This document shows positions 11,309 to 23,343 of a stretch of DNA of 64,000 bases, in pieces; position 1 is the first letter of the stretch, and each line of letters begins with the position of its first letter. The position numbers and the translations under genes are program-made. Source of the stretch: Lolium rigidum (Eukaryota; Streptophyta; Magnoliopsida; Poales; Poaceae); the NCBI RefSeq assembly GCF_022539505.1, contig NC_061514.1, positions 217,767,837 to 217,831,836 of the forward strand. Direction: 5' to 3'. The notes below the pieces were generated by a model. It was given only the letters and a program-made list of their open reading frames with translations, did not search any database and was not told the DNA's origin.

Positions 11309-13690
11309 CTACTCCACATATGATCCACCGGCGTGGAACCCAGGCCCTCGATGGGATTGAACTCCACTTAGGCCAAAAGCCTAAGCTTGGGGGAGGTATA
11401 CCGGCATCACTCATTCTTTGCATATTATGATTGCTGGATACTTGTATATACTTGTTTAGTCTCTTTGAGTGGTTTTCTAATGAGAGGAAGATGATATTTG
11501 GGGAAGTGCTGCCTGAAAACAGATTCTGGGCTGTTACCGTAAAAATTCGTGTGCACAGCCAGAACGTTATTTTGAGTTGCAAATTTTTGTGCATGTTCCC
11601 CAGGTTGTTATCTAACTTTCATTAGTTGAACACTTTTCGAACTGAGCAACGTAAGATTTTTGTAAAAATCGATTTCTGTACTGCTGTCATGTTTTGGCAG
11701 ATTTCTGCCATTTCGCTTTTCTGTGTTTCTTTTAGTTTGCTATTTCTTGTTTCCACTTTGTTTCTTTCCCAAAACACAAAAAGACCAAAAATATTTCTGT
11801 TGTTTCTCTTCACCATTTGTTTATCTTGGTTTCTTGCATTTGTTTCACTTTATTTGCTATTGCTAGTTTGCTATAAGAAAACCCAAAAAGATTTTGCTTT
11901 GTTTGCTTGTTTCCTTTTGTTCTTGTTCTCAAATTCGAAAACACCAAAAATATTTGCTGTTCTTCTTTGGTTTGTAAAGTTCATCATGAGTTCAATGGTC
12001 TTCGGTGGCTGGAGCGTGGTTTTCATTTCATATTATCCAAGCTACACAAGTGAAAAGGCAATAATGACGATCTACGACAATCTGATTGTGGTGAGAGGCT
12101 GGTATGAACTCTATTTGTTTTCATTTTTGTACATATACTCATCCATGTGAGCATGCTTAGTTGGTTCATGTGAGGTATATGTTATTTAAGAAAGTCTAGT
12201 AGTTCATGATCTCTCATGATTAGCTCCAATTTATTAATATGAGTAGCATGTCATGGATGTTTGCTTGCATTGTTTTATTCATAAGTAAGTATGGCATTGT
12301 GGTATCCTCCTCTGAATAATTCATTTATATCGACTTGGCACATGCTCACGCATGCATATGACTGAACAAGAGTCAATTAAGCCTCAATGATTTACATTGC
12401 TTCAGAGTTCTTGTATCACTTTTATGCCTCGGTTAATTTATTTTGCCGCAAGCATGATTATGACGATTCTTGCTCTCTTGATTTGTCGCTCCCTAGTCTT
12501 TTGCTAGTCTTCACTTGTACTGAGCGGGAACGCTGCTCGTGCCTCCAAACACATGAAAACCAAGTTATTCCAGAGTGTCCACCATAAATACCTATGCATG
12601 GCATTTCAAACCATTCCAAGTAAATTCTCATGCGCTATCTTTAAAACCTTCAAAATGCTTCTTAATTTGTGTTAATGTTTCATAGCTCATGAGGAAGTAT
12701 GTGGTGTTTAGCTTTCAACCTTGTCATTTACTTTTGACGGACTCTCATATGGAATAGTGGCACATCCGCTTATCCAATAATTTTGCAAAAAGAGCTGGCA
12801 ATGGGATTCCCCAGTCCCGAATTAATTAACTTAAATAGACACTCCTCCATGATTTGGGATTGTTGGACGGCACCCGAAGGATTCGGTTAGCCATGGCTTG
12901 TGTAAGCAAAGGTTGGGGGGAGTGTCATCATCATAATAAAACTAAAATAAAAAGGCACTCCTTCATGGTATGTGATTGTTGGCATGCACCCGAGAATTCG
13001 GTTAGCCATGGTTTGTGTAAGAAAGGTTGGAAGGAGTGCCACATAAACATGCAAATAATTCATGGGAGCCGCTCTCGAAAGTCCGGTTGGCGAGGTAGTT
13101 GGTGTACCCATTACCATTCGTTGACAACAACAAACACCTCTCAAAATAATTTTACTCCTACTTTACAAATGAAAAGCTCTAGCGCATGTTAATCCCTGCT
13201 TCCCTCTGCGAAGGGTCAATCTTTTACTTTTATGTTGTGTCTCCATTATTTCTTTGAGCACTTTCTTGAGAGCACAAGCTGTCATTCTTAGTATAATATG
13301 CTTGTCTCAAAATATGATTGATTGTGGTATAACTTTGATGCTTTTATCTTTGACAATCACTACTTCTAGTCTTTCTATGAACTCCAGAGGTGCCGGGCAT
13401 TTATGTTTTGCCGATCAAATACGAGGCAAGCGAGATACCACTTTATCATACTCTCTTATGAACATTGCAATCCTGCTTATATACATGATTCATGATGCTT
13501 ATTATTAATTGTTGGTACCTCTTCATGATTGACATAGGCTGTTAGATGATCTTATTTGCATGTACCTTATTATGAACTGCTCAAGTATTAGCCATATCAT
13601 GAGAATATATACATCATATGAGCAAATGTGTTCGTGAAAGTTCTTTTATCGCTCGGTTGTTAACTGAATTGCTTGAGGACAAGCAATAAG
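11309..13690 (+). other. Element B 3' non-coding region
   Basis: T-rich sequence with no supported gene. The 11626-12150 frame is a translation of poly-T/TTTCTT-rich DNA and looks spurious. A short tandem repeat lies at 12840-13095. The region probably serves as long 3' untranslated RNA. Confidence 0.5.
12840..13095 (+). repeat. About 115-bp tandem repeat in element B 3' region
   Basis: The segment CACTCCT.CATG, then GATTGTTGG, then ATTCGGTTAGCCATGG, then GTGTAAG..AAGGTTGG occurs at 12840-12925 and 12957-13040. A decayed third copy follows (CGAAAGTCCGGTTGGCG). Confidence 0.65.
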
Positions 13691-13707
13691 CTAAGCTTGG
13701 GGGGAGT
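13691..13707 (+). promoter_or_regulatory. Element B polypurine tract
   Basis: AAGCTTGGGGGGAG sits directly before the right LTR start (TGATACGTCC, 13708). It is the expected primer for plus-strand synthesis. Confidence 0.8.
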
Positions 13708-14727
13708 TGATACGTCCAAAACGTATCTACTTTCCCGAACACTTTTGCTATTGTTTTACCTCTAATTTGTGTATTTTGGATGCAACTAACACGGACTAAC
13801 GCTGTTTTCAGCAGAACTGATTCAGGTGTCTCGTTTTTGTGCAGAAATCCAACTTTCAGGAAAAAACCTCGGGATTTTGACGAAAGGGCCTATTTTCCCG
13901 GAATAATGACGGAGCCAGAAGGACAATTGAAGTGGAGGCCCGAGGGCCCCACACCACATGGCGGCGCGGCCCGGGGGGCCGGCGCGGCCATGTGGTGTGG
14001 CCCCCTCGGCCGGCCTCCGACGCCCCCTTCGGACTACTTATTCGCCTCGACCTAAAAACGCACGGGGAGAAGTCGAAGTCGCCAGAAACCCTCCCGAACG
14101 CCGCCACATCGCGAAACTCCGTCGCGGGAGCCAGAAGTCTCCGTTCTGGCACTCCGCCGGGACGGGGAATTGGAGGAGATCATCACCGCCATCACCGCCA
14201 ACGCCTCTCCATCAACCAGCAATGCCCCCATCCATGTGTGAGTAATTCCCCCGCTGTAGGCCGAAGGGGATGGTAGGGATTGGATGAGATTGGTCATGTA
14301 ATAGCATAAGATTGTTAGGGCATAGTGCCTAGTGTCCGTAGATGGTACTTTTATGATATTGTTGCAACTTGTTATGCTTAATGCTTGTCACTAGGGCCCG
14401 AGTGCCATGATCTCGGATCTGAACATGTTATTGATTCATGAAGATATTCGTTGTTTATGATCTTACCGCAAGTTGTATACACATGTCGCTGTCCGGAACC
14501 AATGGCCCCGAAGTGACGAAATCGGGACAACCGGAGGGGATGGTAGTGATGTGAGGATCACATGTGTTCACGGAGTGTTAATGCTTTGCTCCGGTACTCT
14601 ATTAAAAGGAGTACCTTAATATCCAGTAGTTTCCCTTGAGGCCCGGCTGCCACCGGCTGGTAGGACAAAAGATGTTGTGCAAGTTTCTCATTGCGAGCAC
14701 GTACGACTATAATTGGAACACATGCCT
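13708..14727 (+). repeat. Element B right LTR, first part
   Basis: It matches 5296-6320 of the left LTR and is interrupted after CACATGCCT by element C. Open frames at 13780-14297 fall within this LTR and are not genes. Confidence 0.88.
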
Positions 14728-15831
14728 TGATGAGGACATCCCTACCTCACTACTACCTCCGTCATTAACAAATGAAGATGAACCTGCTGTGAAGCTCAAG
14801 TCCAATGAAGTTCGGATTGGACCAATTACAAGAGCTCGTGCGAAGCTACTTAAACAACAGGTGAATTTGTTTCTAAACGGTACTTTGATTGATGAGAACT
14901 TTATACTGCCTAAGTCCTATTACTTATGTATCATCGGGTATCAAGAGGAGACATGCATCGCACGAGGAGAGGAGCAGTCTGGACATGAAGACGGACGTCA
15001 AGAGGGCCGTGAAGCTGGACATGGAGCTGGACATGAAGATATCTCATGGACGCGCGAGGGAGGAGCGGGAGGAATGCGCGAGAGGAGAAGAAGAAGTCCA
15101 GGCCGGTCCAGAACCCGGTCCGACCGGCCCCCAGACCGGCCAGCCCGGTCCACTGGCCCGTCGACCGGTCGTAAACCGGCCACCAACCGGAGGAAATTTA
15201 TCGTACGGGCGAGACCGGAAACTTCGCGGTTTCCGGTTTCCGACCGGTTGACCGGACCACCGACCGGACCGGCCGGTCCACGGCCGGTTGACCGGACCAC
15301 AAACCGGACAGCCCGGTCCACGGCCCGGTTGACCGGATCCCGAGACCGGACCAGTCCGAGTCTATCTCGACCTGCATCTATTCCGGGTCGGTTATTTTTG
15401 TATCTTTTCGACCGGAACTCGTCCCGGACACCTATATAAGTGCCCAGGACGCCCCCTAGCTGCTTTAGACCACGTTTAAGATAAACCCTAGTTCTTAGTT
15501 GTTTGCTCTGCAAAACTATTGAATTCCCTACACCATATTGCTTGGATATTGTGTAGATCCTGTTTAAGTCTTGTGTGATCTGCTTGTTCCATTGGGAATT
15601 AGACGGTTGCAACTTACCGCTTCGTGGTCGGCGGCTACGTGCGCAAGTGTGTGGAGTTGCGAATATCTTGCAGGGTTGAGAGCTGTTGCATTGGCGACAG
15701 GGACCAATCGAGAGATCTCGTTGCGTCATACAAGTTATCATACACTACATCGTAGTGTCTCTCCGCTGCTATCATCCCGTGATCATCATCCCCACCGCTG
15801 CTTACTGAGAAGATCGGGCCACCCCTTATCA
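14728..15831 (+). repeat. Element C left LTR
   Basis: It pairs with 21409-22510. A TATATAAG box lies at 15433-15440. Bases 15090-15360 are packed with GACCGG/CCGGTC words, including the perfect 14-bp palindrome at 15266-15279. The first 150 bp also encode the C-terminal tail of the pol frame. Differences from the right LTR cluster at CTG/CAG sites (CTGCCTAAG here, TCGCCTAAG there). Confidence 0.88.
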
Positions 15832-15834
15832 TCT

Positions 15835-15844
15835 TGGTATCAGA
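15835..15844 (+). promoter_or_regulatory. Element C primer-binding site (tRNA-Met type)
   Basis: TGGTATCAGA begins 4 bp after the LTR and matches the complement of the plant initiator tRNA-Met 3' end; the match decays after 10 bp. Confidence 0.7.
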
Positions 15845-16778
15845 TTTCCAGTTTTCCTCGGTAAGCTATCCACAATCCACCCCATAGTTGAGTTGTGAGT
15901 GTTTTCCTATCCAGAAAAAGCCAAAAAAAAAATTAGGGTTAGGGTTTGCCATAGCCTTAGATTGCACTAATTTCGAGTTTTAGTTGCTTTTCGTAGTTGT
16001 TTTTGCGTATCTTTATCTTTCATCTAGTAGAATTGTTAGGGTTTGTGTTTTCTTTTCATCTAGTTTGTCATCAAGAGTCAGTTTTTGTTTACTCCGAGTC
16101 CACATAGCATACAGTGTGTTTGTCCAAACCATAGCTACAGCCTTTCGATATATGTGACTAGGAACTTCCCCAGAAGAGACTAGTTTTACCGCTCGACAGG
16201 TTGCTCATTAGGGTTTTGGTGCTTTGCATATCTTGTTGGCCGTGTTATCACGGAGTTGAGTCTTAAAAAAAAGAGAAAATTGAAAAGAAGCAAAAAGAGC
16301 TACATAGCTGCGTGTGTTATACAAAAAGAAAAATACAAAAAGAAAAGTGTCGTGCTAGTTGAATCAAGTGAAAGGCCTAAGTTTTCTTTACTGCATCTGT
16401 AGTTGAGCAATCTTGTGCCTGTCTCGTTGAGCTTTGCTAGCGTCTCTCTTGTGCATTGCAACCTTTCCCACATATAGTTGCATTGCCCCATTATATCGCC
16501 TTGTGTGAGTATCATTGGTTGTCTACGGTCAGCGCTAGAGCTTGTTATTGGTGCAAATAGGTAGCCTACCTACAGCCCCACATATATCCTGCTTTGTCGT
16601 GTGATTGTTCTTATACCCTTGATATTCGCTTCGCTACATCCGTGCACTAGTTGTTACTACAAGTGGTAAGCAACACTAATTTACTTTGGAACGGTAAGAT
16701 TTCCTTTTCTTATCAGTTTTGAGTGAGTTGTGAGAGTACCACCATATAATTTTGTTTTAGTGCACTAACCTACTAATC
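15845..16778 (+). other. Element C leader, non-coding
   Basis: No supported frame. It is the untranslated leader between primer site and gag; it includes A-rich stretches (16265-16345) likely to have been copied from genomic RNA. Confidence 0.6.
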
Positions 16779-17815
16779 ATGTCTGCTAGTGATACTAAGA
16801 TTGTTAATCAGGAAAACCAGAATTCGGCAGATATCATCACATGGAGGGAGTATGAAGCTCTTCGTAATGAGATGCGACGTGAATTCCGCACTAAGGATGA
16901 TGAGCTTAAGGATACAGTTGACGAGATCAAACAGACGTTGGATGCTACTAATGTCACTGTCACTGGTTTGGCTGATCAAATGACCGATATACAGCGCAAT
17001 CTAGCCGATATGCGCCTAGCTATTGAGAATTTGACTGCACACCAACAACAAGACGATGATGAAGATCCTGAGCTTGATGATGACGCACACAATGCTCGTG
17101 GTGCACCTCGTGATTATCGTCCACGTGGTCGGGCTCCACTTGGCCGTAATGGTCGTGGGCAAGATGAAGAAGATGGATTGGGTAAGCCCAAGTTTTCCAT
17201 ACCCAAGTTTGAAGGGGGAGCTGATGTTGAAGAATATCTCACTTGGGAGCTCAAGATTGAGAAGTTATGGAGCTTACATCCCAACTACTACGAAGATAAG
17301 AAGATCAAACTTGCTTCTTCGAATTTGATGGTTATGCATTGCGTTGGTGGGATTCTTTGGTTCGTAACCGCGACGAAGATGGTGTACAACCTATCCGTAC
17401 ATGGCGTGCTATGAAGGAAGTTATGACTTCTCGTTTTGTGCCTACAAATTACATGCGGAATATATTTGATAAGCTAACACTATTGAGGCAAGGTGTGAAG
17501 ACTGTTGATGAGTACTACATGGAGATGGAGATGCTTATGCAGCGTGGTCGTGTCCGTGAGTCTCTAGAGATGACAATGCGGCGTTTTCTCAATGGATTGA
17601 AGTATGACGTTAAAGGCATTGTTCGTCATTACACCTACACCGATATGAATCAATTGTTACATCATGCAAGAGAAGCTGAATCACGATTGGTGAAGAAGCA
17701 AAGGTTAAAGGACGTGCTACGGGAGCTGGGCGTTTACACCCCGCGCGCCCTCTACGGCGCCGGCACCGTCGACGCGCTCCGTTCCTTACTCTACTCCGCC
17801 TAGTAAACCGGTCTC
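16779..17815 (+). pseudogene. gag: Element C gag, frameshifted
   Basis: ATG at 16779 starts a protein with an N-terminal coiled-coil-like, charged segment. An acidic/Arg-rich linker follows (RGAPRDYRPRGRAPLGRNGR), then the gag core KFSIPKFEGGADVEEYLTWELKIEKLW. The frame shifts near 17320 and continues at 17339 with RWWDSLVR, then TWRAMKEVMTSRFVP and RRFLNGL, the usual Ty3/gypsy capsid motifs (PF03732). It shifts again near 17700 in a GC-rich run, after which the nucleocapsid follows in a third frame. The product would form the particle shell. Confidence 0.8.
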
Positions 17816-18527
17816 CAATGTATCTAATGCAAAGAAGTCCGAATCTGCGGCAAGTACGAGTGGTTCTGGTGTGTCTACAACGCGCAACCGCGATATGCTT
17901 TGCCATACATGTGGTGGCAAGGGTCACTTCAAGAGAGATTGTCCTAACCGCAAAGTCATGTTTATCAATGAGGACAATGAGTATGAGACTGGAGATGATG
18001 TTGATCCAAATGCTCCAGACGATGATGCCTATGACAATGATGGTGAAGATGCATATCCTTCTGATGCTCGTACCATTGTTGTGTCGCAGCGTGCTCTTAA
18101 TGTGTTGCCTAGTGCATCTACTCAGCGTTGCAATTTGTTCCAAACCAAAGCTTTGGTTTGTCCCGACAAGGCTTTCAAGGTTATTATTGATGGCGGGAGT
18201 TGCCGCAATTTAGCAAGCAAGGAGTTATGCACCAAGTTGAAGTTGAAGTACCTACCGCACCCGCATCCATATTATATTCGGTGGTTGAGCGACAATGGTG
18301 AGATGAAGGTAAACCATATGGTGCGTGTTGAGTTTGAGATTGGACCGTATAAGGATTGCATTGATTTTGATGTGGTTCCTATGACGGTTTGTCACCTCTT
18401 ATTGGGTCGGCCTTGGCTCTATGACCGTTCTGTACAACACAATGGCCGAGCCAATACATATCACTTGGAGTACAAGGGCAAGAAAATTAACTTACAGCTC
18501 TATGTCACCACAACAGATTGTCAATGA
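17816..18527 (+). pseudogene. Element C nucleocapsid zinc knuckle and aspartic protease
   Basis: A canonical CCHC zinc knuckle (CHTCGGKGHFKRDC, 17899-17940) binds element RNA. The protease site VIIDGGSCRNLAS follows (Asp codon 18189-18191, D-G-G in place of D-T/S-G), then the flap-side block CHLLLGRPWLYDRSVQHNG. The frame is open from 17871 to a stop at 18525. The first Gly in DGGS is a variant also seen in other plant gypsy lineages. Confidence 0.82.
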
Positions 18528-19645
18528 GTCTCGTCAGAAGATTGAAGTGAATTTGGAGGATGCACCTCTAGATAGGCGAGAGAATTGTAATGTCGTGAGT
18601 GATATAACGAAAAGTGAGAGAGTGAATTCCTTAGTCTCATTAGCCACCAAAGAAGACATGAGAGAATTTAGTGAGGATCCTACGGCCATGCCTCTTGTGC
18701 TTTTGTACGGGGGTACGGTTTTGGTTTCTAACGACATGACCCCTCTTCCTCTTGGTGTTTCTAGTGTTTTGCGAGGAATTCGGCGACGTGTTTCCGGCGG
18801 AGGTACCCGCGAGGACTACCACCATTGCGAGGTATTGAGCATCAAATTGACTTGATTCCCGGAGCATCGCTGCCCAATAGGGCGCCATATCGCACTAATC
18901 CCGAAGAGACGAAGGAGATACGAGAAGCAAGTACAAGCGCTACTCGACAAAGGTTATATCCGCATAAGCCTTAGTCCTTGTCTTCGTTCCTGTTATTCTA
19001 GTTCCTAAGAAAGATGGTACTTGGCGTATGTGCGTAGATTGTAGAGCTATAAACAACATTACTATTCGATATCGTCATCCTATTCCCCGTTTAGAGGATA
19101 TGCTAGATGAATTGAGTGGTGCTTGCTTGTGTTCTCTAAGATTGATTTGCGTAGTGGTTATCATCAAATTAGGATGAAAGAAGGGGATGAGTGGAAAACA
19201 GCCTTTAAAACAAAATTTGGTTTATATGAGTGGTTAGTAATGCCTTTTGGGTTAACTAATGCACCTAGCACTTTCATGAGACTAATGAACCATGTTTTGC
19301 GTGAATTTATTGGCAAATTTGTGGTTGTATACTTTGATGACATATTAATCTACGAGCCGCAATGAATCTGATCATACTATACATATTCGACATGTTTTGC
19401 AAGTGTTGCGTGATAATAAACTCTATGGTAATCTTGAGAAGTGCACATTTTGCAAAGATAAGGTCATATTTACGGGTTATGTTGTCTCTAAGCATGGAGT
19501 AGAAGTAGATGTGTCTAAAATTGAAGCTATTCAAAATTGGCCTACTCCCATGAATGTGAGTCAAGTTAGAAGTTTTCATGGTCTAGGCTGGGTTTTATCG
19601 CCGTTTTGTGCCCAATTTTTCTACTATTGCTGCACCTTTGAATGA
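18528..19645 (+). pseudogene. pol: Element C reverse transcriptase, broken
   Basis: After a linker (18528-18850), the RT domain starts near 18855 and shifts frame around 18930-19010. The main block is open at 19123-19365: [38 protein letters not shown] and the catalytic YFDD (19330-19341), followed by ILIY. A premature stop follows at 19363. The end of the domain (GYVVSKHGVEVD, KIEAIQNWP) lies in 19397-19645. RT copies the element RNA into DNA. At least three lesions separate the parts. Confidence 0.82.
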
Positions 19646-20342
19646 ATTGACTCAAAAGGGTGTTGTCTTTGAGTGGGGCGTTGCCCAAGATCATGCTTTT
19701 GATGAGCTGAAACGATTGTTAACTCTCGCACCGTTGCTTGCACTTCCTGATTTCAATAAACAATTTGAGATTGAATGTGATGCTAGTGGTATTGGAATTG
19801 GTGGTGTGTTGATGCAAGAGGGTCGCCCAATTGCATATTTTTCCGAGAAATTATCCGGTGCTAAGTTGAACTATCCTATATATGATAAAGAATTGTATGC
19901 TTTAATTAGAGTTCTTGAGGTTTGGCAACATTATTTGTGGCCAAAAGAATTTATCATACATTACGATCATGAAGCTTTAAAATACACGAAAGCCCAATCT
20001 ACTTTGCATAAGCGTTTAGCTAAGTGGGTTGAGTTCATTGAGTCTTTTCCATACATCATTAAACATAAGAAGGGAAAAGATAATATTGTTGCTGATGCTC
20101 TATCTAGGAAGAATATGCTATTAACTCAACTTGATGTTAAAATTCCTGGTTTAGAGATACTATGTGATTTGTATGCTACTGATCATGATTTTGCTGAACC
20201 ATATCGCTTATGTGCTCTTGGTAAAGCATGGGAAAAATATCACATACATGATGGGTTCTTGTTTAGAGCTAACAAACTATGTGTTCCGGAATCGTCACGT
20301 GCGTTTGCTCTTATTGCGGGAATCACATGCCTGGAGGTTTGA
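19608..20342 (+). pseudogene. pol: Element C RNase H domain
   Basis: An open frame of 244 codons. It starts in the connection region ([13 protein letters not shown]) and carries the RNase H fold: [18 protein letters not shown] with the first catalytic Asp, [22 protein letters not shown] with the catalytic Glu, [10 protein letters not shown], and [14 protein letters not shown] with the last catalytic Asp. It would remove RNA from the RNA-DNA hybrid. The frame leaves the correct reading near 20300, just before the integrase HHCC region. Confidence 0.85.
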
Positions 20343-21406
20343 TGGGTCACTTTGGGCGTGAGAAGACGCTACTCATGCTCGCTGATCATTTTTATTGGCC
20401 AAAGATGAGGCGGGACGTGGACAGGTATGTGAAGAGGTGCATTACTTGCAACAAGTCCAAGTCCAAGCTCGAAGCCTCACGGTTTGTATACTCAGTTACC
20501 GGCACCTACTACACCTTGGGAAGATATTAGTATGGATTTTGTGTTGGGTTTGCCGCGTACTAAAAGGGGCCATGATTCTATATTTGTGGTAGTGGACAGA
20601 TTTTCTAAGATGTCACACTTTATTGCCTGCCACAAAAGCGACGATGCATCGCATATTGCTAACCTGTTTTTCAGGGAGATTGTTCGATTACATGGAGTCC
20701 CGAAGACTATTGTTTCTGATCGTGATGTGAAGTTCATGAGCTACTTCTGGAAGACACTTTGGGGAAAGCTGGGGACAAAGCTAATGTTCGGTACTACTTG
20801 TCATCCTCAAGCTGATGGTCAAACTGAGGTGGTGAATCGAACCTTGTCACAAGCTGTTGAGATCCATGATCAAGAAGAACCTGAAGGAGTGGGAAGAGTG
20901 TTTGCCACATGTGGAGTTTGCTTACAACAGGGCGGTACATTCTACCACGGAGCTGTGTCCTTTTGAGGTGGTGTATGGTTTCAAACCCATTACTCCACTT
21001 GACTTGTTGCCTTTGCCCATACATGAGAGAGTTAATATGGAGGCATCCAAGAGGGCAGATTTTGTGCGTAAGATCCATGTGAAGACTAAAGAGTTGATCG
21101 AGAAGAAAGGCAAGAGCAATGCTGCAAGGATGAACAAGAAGCGCAAAGAGATGTTGTTCAAGCCTGGTGATATGGTCGCGGGTACATTTTCGCAAGGATA
21201 GGTTCCCGAAGGCTGCGAAAGTCTAAGTTGAAGCCTCGTGGTGCTTGGTCCTTACAAAGTTCTTGCCAAGATCAATGATAATGCATACTCGATAGATCTT
21301 CCGAGTTGATGAGTTTGGTGTCGGTAATTCTTTCAATGTTGCTGATTTGACACCATATGACGGAGAAGACCTTGGAGCGTCGGGGTCGACGCCTTTTGAA
21401 GGGGGA
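20279..21406 (+). pseudogene. pol: Element C integrase, frameshifted, reading towards the 3' LTR
   Basis: The zinc-binding HHCC region is GHFGREKTLLMLADHFYWPKM...CITCNKSKS (20340-20465). The catalytic core is in 20484-20860: [11 protein letters not shown] (first Asp), IVSDRD (second Asp), and [15 protein letters not shown] (Glu). The frame shifts near 20860 into 20857-21201 ([28 protein letters not shown]), then again near 21185. The C-terminal GPYKVLAKINDNAYSIDLP and NVADLTPYDGEDL lie in a third frame that runs into the LTR at 21409. I see no chromodomain. Confidence 0.82.
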
Positions 21407-21408
21407 GA
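21398..21408 (+). promoter_or_regulatory. Element C polypurine tract
   Basis: GAAGGGGGAGA sits directly before the right LTR. In the pol frame it is translated (FEGGDDED), so it is both a priming site and coding. Confidence 0.75.
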
Positions 21409-22510
21409 TGATGAGGACATCCCTACCTCACTACTACCTCCGTCATTAACAAATGAAGATGAACCTGCTGTGAAGCTCAAGTCCAATGAAGTTCGGATTG
21501 GACCAATTACAAGAGCTCGTGCGAAGCTACTTAAATAACAGGTGAATTTGTTTCTAAACGGTACTTTGATTGATGAGAACTTTATATCGCCTAAGTCCTA
21601 TTACTTATGTATCATCGGGTATCAAGAGGAGACATGCATCGCACGAGGAGAGGAGCAGCTGGACATGAAGACGGACGTCAAGAGGGCCGTGAAGCTGGAC
21701 ATGGAGCTGGACATGAAGATATCTCATGGACGCGCGAGGGAGGAGCGGGAGGAATGCGCGAGAGGAGAAGAAGAAGTCCGGGCCGGTCCGGAACCCGGTC
21801 CGACCGGCCCCCGGACCGGCCAGCCCGGTCCTCGGCCCGGCCGACCGGTCGTAAACCGGCCACCAACCGGAGGAAATTTATCGTACGGGCGAGACCGGAA
21901 ACTTCGCAGCTTCCCGGTTTCCGACCGGTTGACCGGACCACCGACCGGACCGGCCGGTCCACAGCCCGGTTGACCGGACCACAAACCGGACAGCCCGGTC
22001 CACGGCCGGTTGACCGGATCCCAGACCGGACCAGTCCGAGTCTGTCTCGACCAGATCTATTCTGGGTCGGTTATTCTTGTATCTTTTCGACCAGAACTCG
22101 TCCCGGACACCTATATAAGTGCCCAGGACGCCCCCTAGCTGCTTTAGACCATGTTTAAGATAAACCCTAGTTCTTAGTTGTTTGCTCTGCAAAACTATTG
22201 AATTCCCTACACCATATTGCTTGGATATTGTGTAGATCCTGTTTAAGTCTTGTGTGATCTCGTTGTTCCATTGGGAATTAGACGGTTGCAACTTACCGCT
22301 TCGTGGTCGGCGGCTACGTGCGCAAGTGTGTGGAGTTGCGAATATCTTGCAGGGTTGAGAGCTGTTGCATTGGCGACAGGGACCAATCGAGAGATCTCGT
22401 TGCGTCATACAAGTTATCATACACTACATCGTAGTGTCTCTCCGCTGCTATCAGCCCGTGATCATCATCCCCACCGCTGCTTACTGAGAAGATCGGGCCA
22501 CCCCTTATCA
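21409..22510 (+). repeat. Element C right LTR
   Basis: It pairs with 14728-15831. TATATAAG is at 22112-22119, and the CCGG-rich zone is at 21780-22030. Open frames here (21542-22573, both strands) are repeats of LTR sequence, apart from the first 130 bp, which continue the pol tail; an in-frame TAA at 21535-21537 replaces CAA of the left copy. Confidence 0.88.
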
Positions 22511-22889
22511 TGCCTATTGATTGATTACTACTTGGATACCGTTTTATTATTATCTGCAAATGCCCTGCTATGATTGTTACATGAGTTTCTCTCATCCATG
22601 CAACGCCCGTCATCCGTCCCCGTGCCTACAATATTTTAATCCTCGCTGTTTACTAAAATCACTACTGCTGTCTTTGTTACTCGTCGCTGTTATTTCACTA
22701 TCGCTACTGCTATAAAACTGTTACTATCGATAAACTCTTGCGAGCAAGTTCTGTTTCAGTGTGCAGCTGAATTGACAACTCCGCTGTTAAGGCTTTCAAG
22801 TATTCTTTGTCTCCCCTTGTGTCGAATCAATAAATTGGGTAATACTTCCCTCGAAGACTGTTGCGATCCCCTATACTTGTGGGTCATCA
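22511..22889 (+). repeat. Element B right LTR, second part
   Basis: Starts with the duplicated TGCCT and continues the LTR to GGGTCATCA. It matches 6325-6701 with changes mostly at CTG/CAG sites. Confidence 0.87.
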
Positions 22890-23341
22890 CCCTCCTTAGT
22901 GGCTCCCTATATATAGGCTCCCACCTCCCCCTTCATTAGGTAAGAGTTGATGAACTAGAACTAGGCTCATGCCTCCACCATCCCTTTGGGATTAGGGAAA
23001 CCCCCTCCTTAGATTACCATAATCTATTGTACAAGGCACTCCTTATATGATTAGTCTCTCACACTTGTGATTCTACCACCGGTCTCTCACTCGTGTGATT
23101 CCACCGATCATATACCGATCTTCCTCTCGGGGATTCTACCGCGTGTCTCTCCCTTGAGAGATTCTATCGGGATAGTGGTTCGGGCTATCGGGAGTAAACC
23201 GGAATTGTATCGGGTTGTGTTGCGTGCTTTCGCGTGTGTTCATCGTGTTCTTCACCGTGTTCTTCGTGTTCTTCCTCTCCCCCACCTTTCCCTCGGTCAA
23301 TTCGTGAGATCGGGCAACCCACGTGGCCTTAGGCCGCATCA
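22890..23341 (+). repeat. Element A left LTR, second part
   Basis: Starts with the duplicated CCCTC and ends GGCCGCATCA. TATATATA at 22908-22915 is the likely promoter box. It matches 45575-46020 of the right LTR. Confidence 0.86.
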
Positions 23342-23343
23342 TA

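Larger units (their letters stand above)
14728..22510 (+). mobile_element. Element C: Ty3/gypsy retrotransposon with gag and full pol order
   Basis: The ends are TGATGAGGAC (14728) and CCCCTTATCA (22510), with perfect TGCCT duplications (14723-14727 and 22511-22515) in B's right LTR. LTRs are 1104 and 1102 bp. Internal order is gag, zinc knuckle, protease, reverse transcriptase, RNase H, integrase, which is the Ty3/gypsy order. The pol frame runs through the polypurine tract into the 3' LTR (GPITRARAKLLK). That resembles the CRM chromovirus clade, but I see no chromodomain and leave the clade open. The ORFs are broken by several shifts. It is the youngest insertion in its sub-nest (C into B into A). 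Confidence 0.87.
5296..22889 (+). mobile_element. Element B: Athila-like pol-less Ty3/gypsy retrotransposon
   Basis: It begins TGATATGTCC at 5296, ends GGGTCATCA at 22889, and is flanked by perfect CCCTC duplications (5291-5295 and 22890-22894) inside A's left LTR. LTRs are about 1.4 kb. The primer site is complementary to tRNA-Asp, as in the Athila/Sabrina group of plant retrotransposons. It carries Athila-type gag with aspartic protease and an ATHILA ORF1-like frame. I found no reverse transcriptase or integrase in the 7 kb of internal DNA, so it is non-autonomous. Its right LTR is split by element C. Confidence 0.85.

Noticed and set aside
11626..12150. 174-codon hydrophobic ORF in element B
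   Set aside because: Composition (Phe, Leu, Ser) is produced by T-rich DNA, repeated TTTGCTTGTTTCC-like words underlie it, and no homologue style is recognisable.
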